Source: Candidatus Hydrogenedentota bacterium (GTDB lineage Bacteria > Hydrogenedentota > Hydrogenedentia > Hydrogenedentales > SLHB01). From it: a stretch of DNA of 5,950 bases. The stretch lies in contig PWNM01000141.1 in assembly GCA_003557825.1 (NCBI GenBank), forward strand, positions 1 to 5,950, in the 5' to 3' direction. The notes below the pieces were generated by a model, which ran no database searches, had not been told where the DNA came from, and saw only the letters and a list, made by a program, of their open reading frames with translations. Of the stretch, positions 4,538-5,950 are shown in pieces. Position 1 is the first letter of the stretch. Every line of letters begins with the position of its first letter. Both the position numbers and the translations under genes were made by a program.

Positions 4538-5556
4538 ATAATGAGTTCGCTGTAGAGCTGGCCCAGATCGAGAAGATCTACCATACCCGCCATTTCTTTA
4601 TTAAGAATGACGATACGGGTAAGCGGCGGTTTTACGAGAGGAAAACGATTCACGCTGTCAAAAGCGTCGAGTTCGGCGTTCGCCGGGGTGAGATCCTGGG
4701 CCTTCTTGGCCCCAACGGAGCAGGCAAAACCACCTGCGTCAAGATGATCTCGGGTTTGGTGCGCCCTTCCGCGGGCAAGGTTTTTGTCGAAGGCATGCAT
4801 GTCGAGAAGAACCGGCTCAAGGTTCTGCGCCATATCGGCGTGGTACTCGAGGGAACCCGTACGGTCATCTGGCCCTTGACTCCGCTCGAAAATCTTTGCT
4901 ACTTCGGGAATTTGCGCAACGTTCGCGGCAAGGTGGTGAAGAAACGGGGCAAGGAACTGCTCGACTTCATCGGACTGAAAGACAAGATGCACACCCAGGT
5001 GCGGCGGCTTTCCCGGGGTCAACGGCAGCGCCTTGCGATATGCATCGCCCTTATCGCAGATCCATCCGTCATCTTGCTGGACGAACCCACCACAGGACTT
5101 GATGTGCAGAGCAGCCGAGCCATTCGCGAGAAAGTCGTTGAAATGACCAGGGAATTGGGCAAGAGCGTCCTCGTGACCACACACGATATGCACATCGCCC
5201 AGCGTCTATGCGATCGTATCGGTATCATCGACAAAGGGGAGCTGATCACCTGTCGCCGCACGGATGACCTGCTCGAGGTGTTTGCCGATCAGACCTACGA
5301 AATCCGATTGGACGATATGCCCGATCCCGTGCCGTATAAATCCATACCCGGCGTACATGATGCTGCCGTGGAGCAAGACGGCGTGGGCGGTCCCATGTTG
5401 GTGTTGCGCGTGAGCGACGACGAAAACGAACGGTCCGAGGCGCTTTACAGGGTGATTGCCCGGCTTCAGTCGGAAGGGCGAATCTTGCGCACCATCACGC
5501 AACGGCAACAGACCCTAGAAAATGTTTTCCTACGGTTGACGCAAAGCACGATTTAA
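4534..5556 (+). CDS. ABC-2-type transporter ATP-binding protein (DrrA/NatA-like)
   Basis: A 340-residue ATPase subunit that would energise the membrane protein encoded next. The motifs in order are Walker A GPNGAGKTT (59-67), signature LSRGQ (159-163), Walker B VILLDEP (179-185) with catalytic E184, D-loop GLD (188-190) and H-loop H217 in TTHD. The Q-loop position holds E106 in VVLEGTR rather than glutamine, a variant I recall from some ABC-2 subfamilies. A C-terminal domain (about 253-340) ends QQTLENVFLRLT (325-336), the tail typical of DrrA/NatA/YadG-type ATPases that export drugs, lipids, polysaccharides or peptides. An insertion (about 18-36, rich in charged and aromatic residues) lies before the A-loop region. 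GGAG stands five bases before the ATG, which overlaps the CPBP stop as ATGA. Transport direction is most likely export; the substrate is unknown. Confidence 0.95.
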   Translation: MNNEFAVELAQIEKIYHTRHFFIKNDDTGKRRFYERKTIHAVKSVEFGVRRGEILGLLGPNGAGKTTCVKMISGLVRPSAGKVFVEGMHVEKNRLKVLRHIGVVLEGTRTVIWPLTPLENLCYFGNLRNVRGKVVKKRGKELLDFIGLKDKMHTQVRRLSRGQRQRLAICIALIADPSVILLDEPTTGLDVQSSRAIREKVVEMTRELGKSVLVTTHDMHIAQRLCDRIGIIDKGELITCRRTDDLLEVFADQTYEIRLDDMPDPVPYKSIPGVHDAAVEQDGVGGPMLVLRVSDDENERSEALYRVIARLQSEGRILRTITQRQQTLENVFLRLTQSTI

Positions 5557-5600
5557 CGATGGGACCACTTGTTTGGAACCCCTGACATAAGGACTACGCG

Positions 5601-5950
5601 GTGTTTGGTTTCATTCTAGTACTTAAAGCGGAGATCACCCGCACGCTGATTATTATGCGGCGGTATTGGTTCGCGTCTATCCTGGGTCTGGCCATGGGCT
5701 ACGGTACGTTGATCGTGATGGTCTACGGCCTCATGTTCGCCGCCCAGTCCGAGGTGGTGCAAGACCTCGTTCACCGGGTCATCAACGGCATATTGGGTTT
5801 CCTGATCGGGGTATTCGCCTTTGGCATCGTCGGATTGTTCACGCAAGGCATTCAGGGTATGGCCCGGACCGGCGAACTCGAACAGCTGTGTCTCAGTCCT
5901 TTTGGCCTGGTGGTCAACTTCCTGGCTCGGTCGTTTGTGGCGGCGGTAAC
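5601..5950 (+). CDS. ABC-2-type transporter permease, N-terminal part (runs off the window)
   Basis: GTG at 5601-5603 has AAGGA at 5589-5593, seven bases upstream, and the frame is open to the window end (116 complete codons). After an amphipathic basic start (MFGFILVLKAEITRTLIIMRRYWF) come a hydrophobic segment at about residues 25-48, a short charged loop (SEVVQDLVHRVING, 50-63) and another at about 64-81. Then follows GMARTGELEQLCLSPFGL (86-103). The TGELEQLxxSP pattern is characteristic of ABC-2 permeases, whose cytoplasmic coupling helix it forms. The usual length is about 250 residues, so roughly half is missing. It begins 44 bases after the ATPase stop and is the expected membrane partner. 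Substrate cannot be read from this part. Confidence 0.88.
   Translation, partial: MFGFILVLKAEITRTLIIMRRYWFASILGLAMGYGTLIVMVYGLMFAAQSEVVQDLVHRVINGILGFLIGVFAFGIVGLFTQGIQGMARTGELEQLCLSPFGLVVNFLARSFVAAV

Noticed and set aside
4369..5193. 274-codon reverse-strand open frame
   Set aside because: It is antisense to the ABC ATPase, whose motifs are all intact on the plus strand, and it shows no family motif or ribosome site.

Overview
This window is chromosomal bacterial DNA with moderately high GC in its genes. It holds two gene blocks transcribed away from each other, separated by a control region of roughly 930 bases that is more AT-rich by eye. The codon use, tight overlaps and gene families fit a free-living bacterium. 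The minus-strand pairing of a glutamate N-acetyltransferase, proC and a DivIVA-domain gene recalls housekeeping clusters seen in Firmicutes, Deltaproteobacteria and some uncultured phyla. The sequence alone does not fix the phylum. No rRNA, tRNA, CRISPR array or transposase is visible.

Minus-strand block (1-1522, probable promoter 1603-1629), in transcription order: an ArgA-like N-acetylglutamate synthase of the short GNAT type, pyrroline-5-carboxylate reductase (proC), and the N-terminus of a DivIVA-domain protein that runs off the window. The first two overlap by ATGA. They link the arginine and proline branches that leave glutamate.

Central region (about 1600-2528): this has no large gene. 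It carries a well-formed sigma70-type promoter (1840-1868), a symmetric element just after its likely start site (1882-1901), several inverted repeats, and two tiny GTG-start ORFs of 45 and 39 codons (1935-2072 and 2247-2366). These two share an N-terminal signature (M-K-H-[LI]-R, then a basic R-K pair) and nucleotide similarity around the start, so they look like diverged paralogues. A third short ORF (2416-2532) overlaps the next gene but has weak support.

Plus-strand block (2529 to the window end): two consecutive divergent GNAT-fold acetyltransferases, a CPBP-family intramembrane protease with all three active-site motifs, an ABC-2-type ATPase, and the start of its membrane permease. GNAT 2/CPBP overlap by GTGA and CPBP/ATPase by ATGA, so these are very probably cotranscribed.

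The most interesting reading is an inference: the tiny paired peptides next to acetyltransferases, a CPBP protease and an ABC-2 transporter could form a peptide production, processing and export (or immunity) locus. Nothing in the sequence proves that the peptides are substrates of the downstream machinery. The alternative is that unrelated small ORFs precede an ordinary transport operon.
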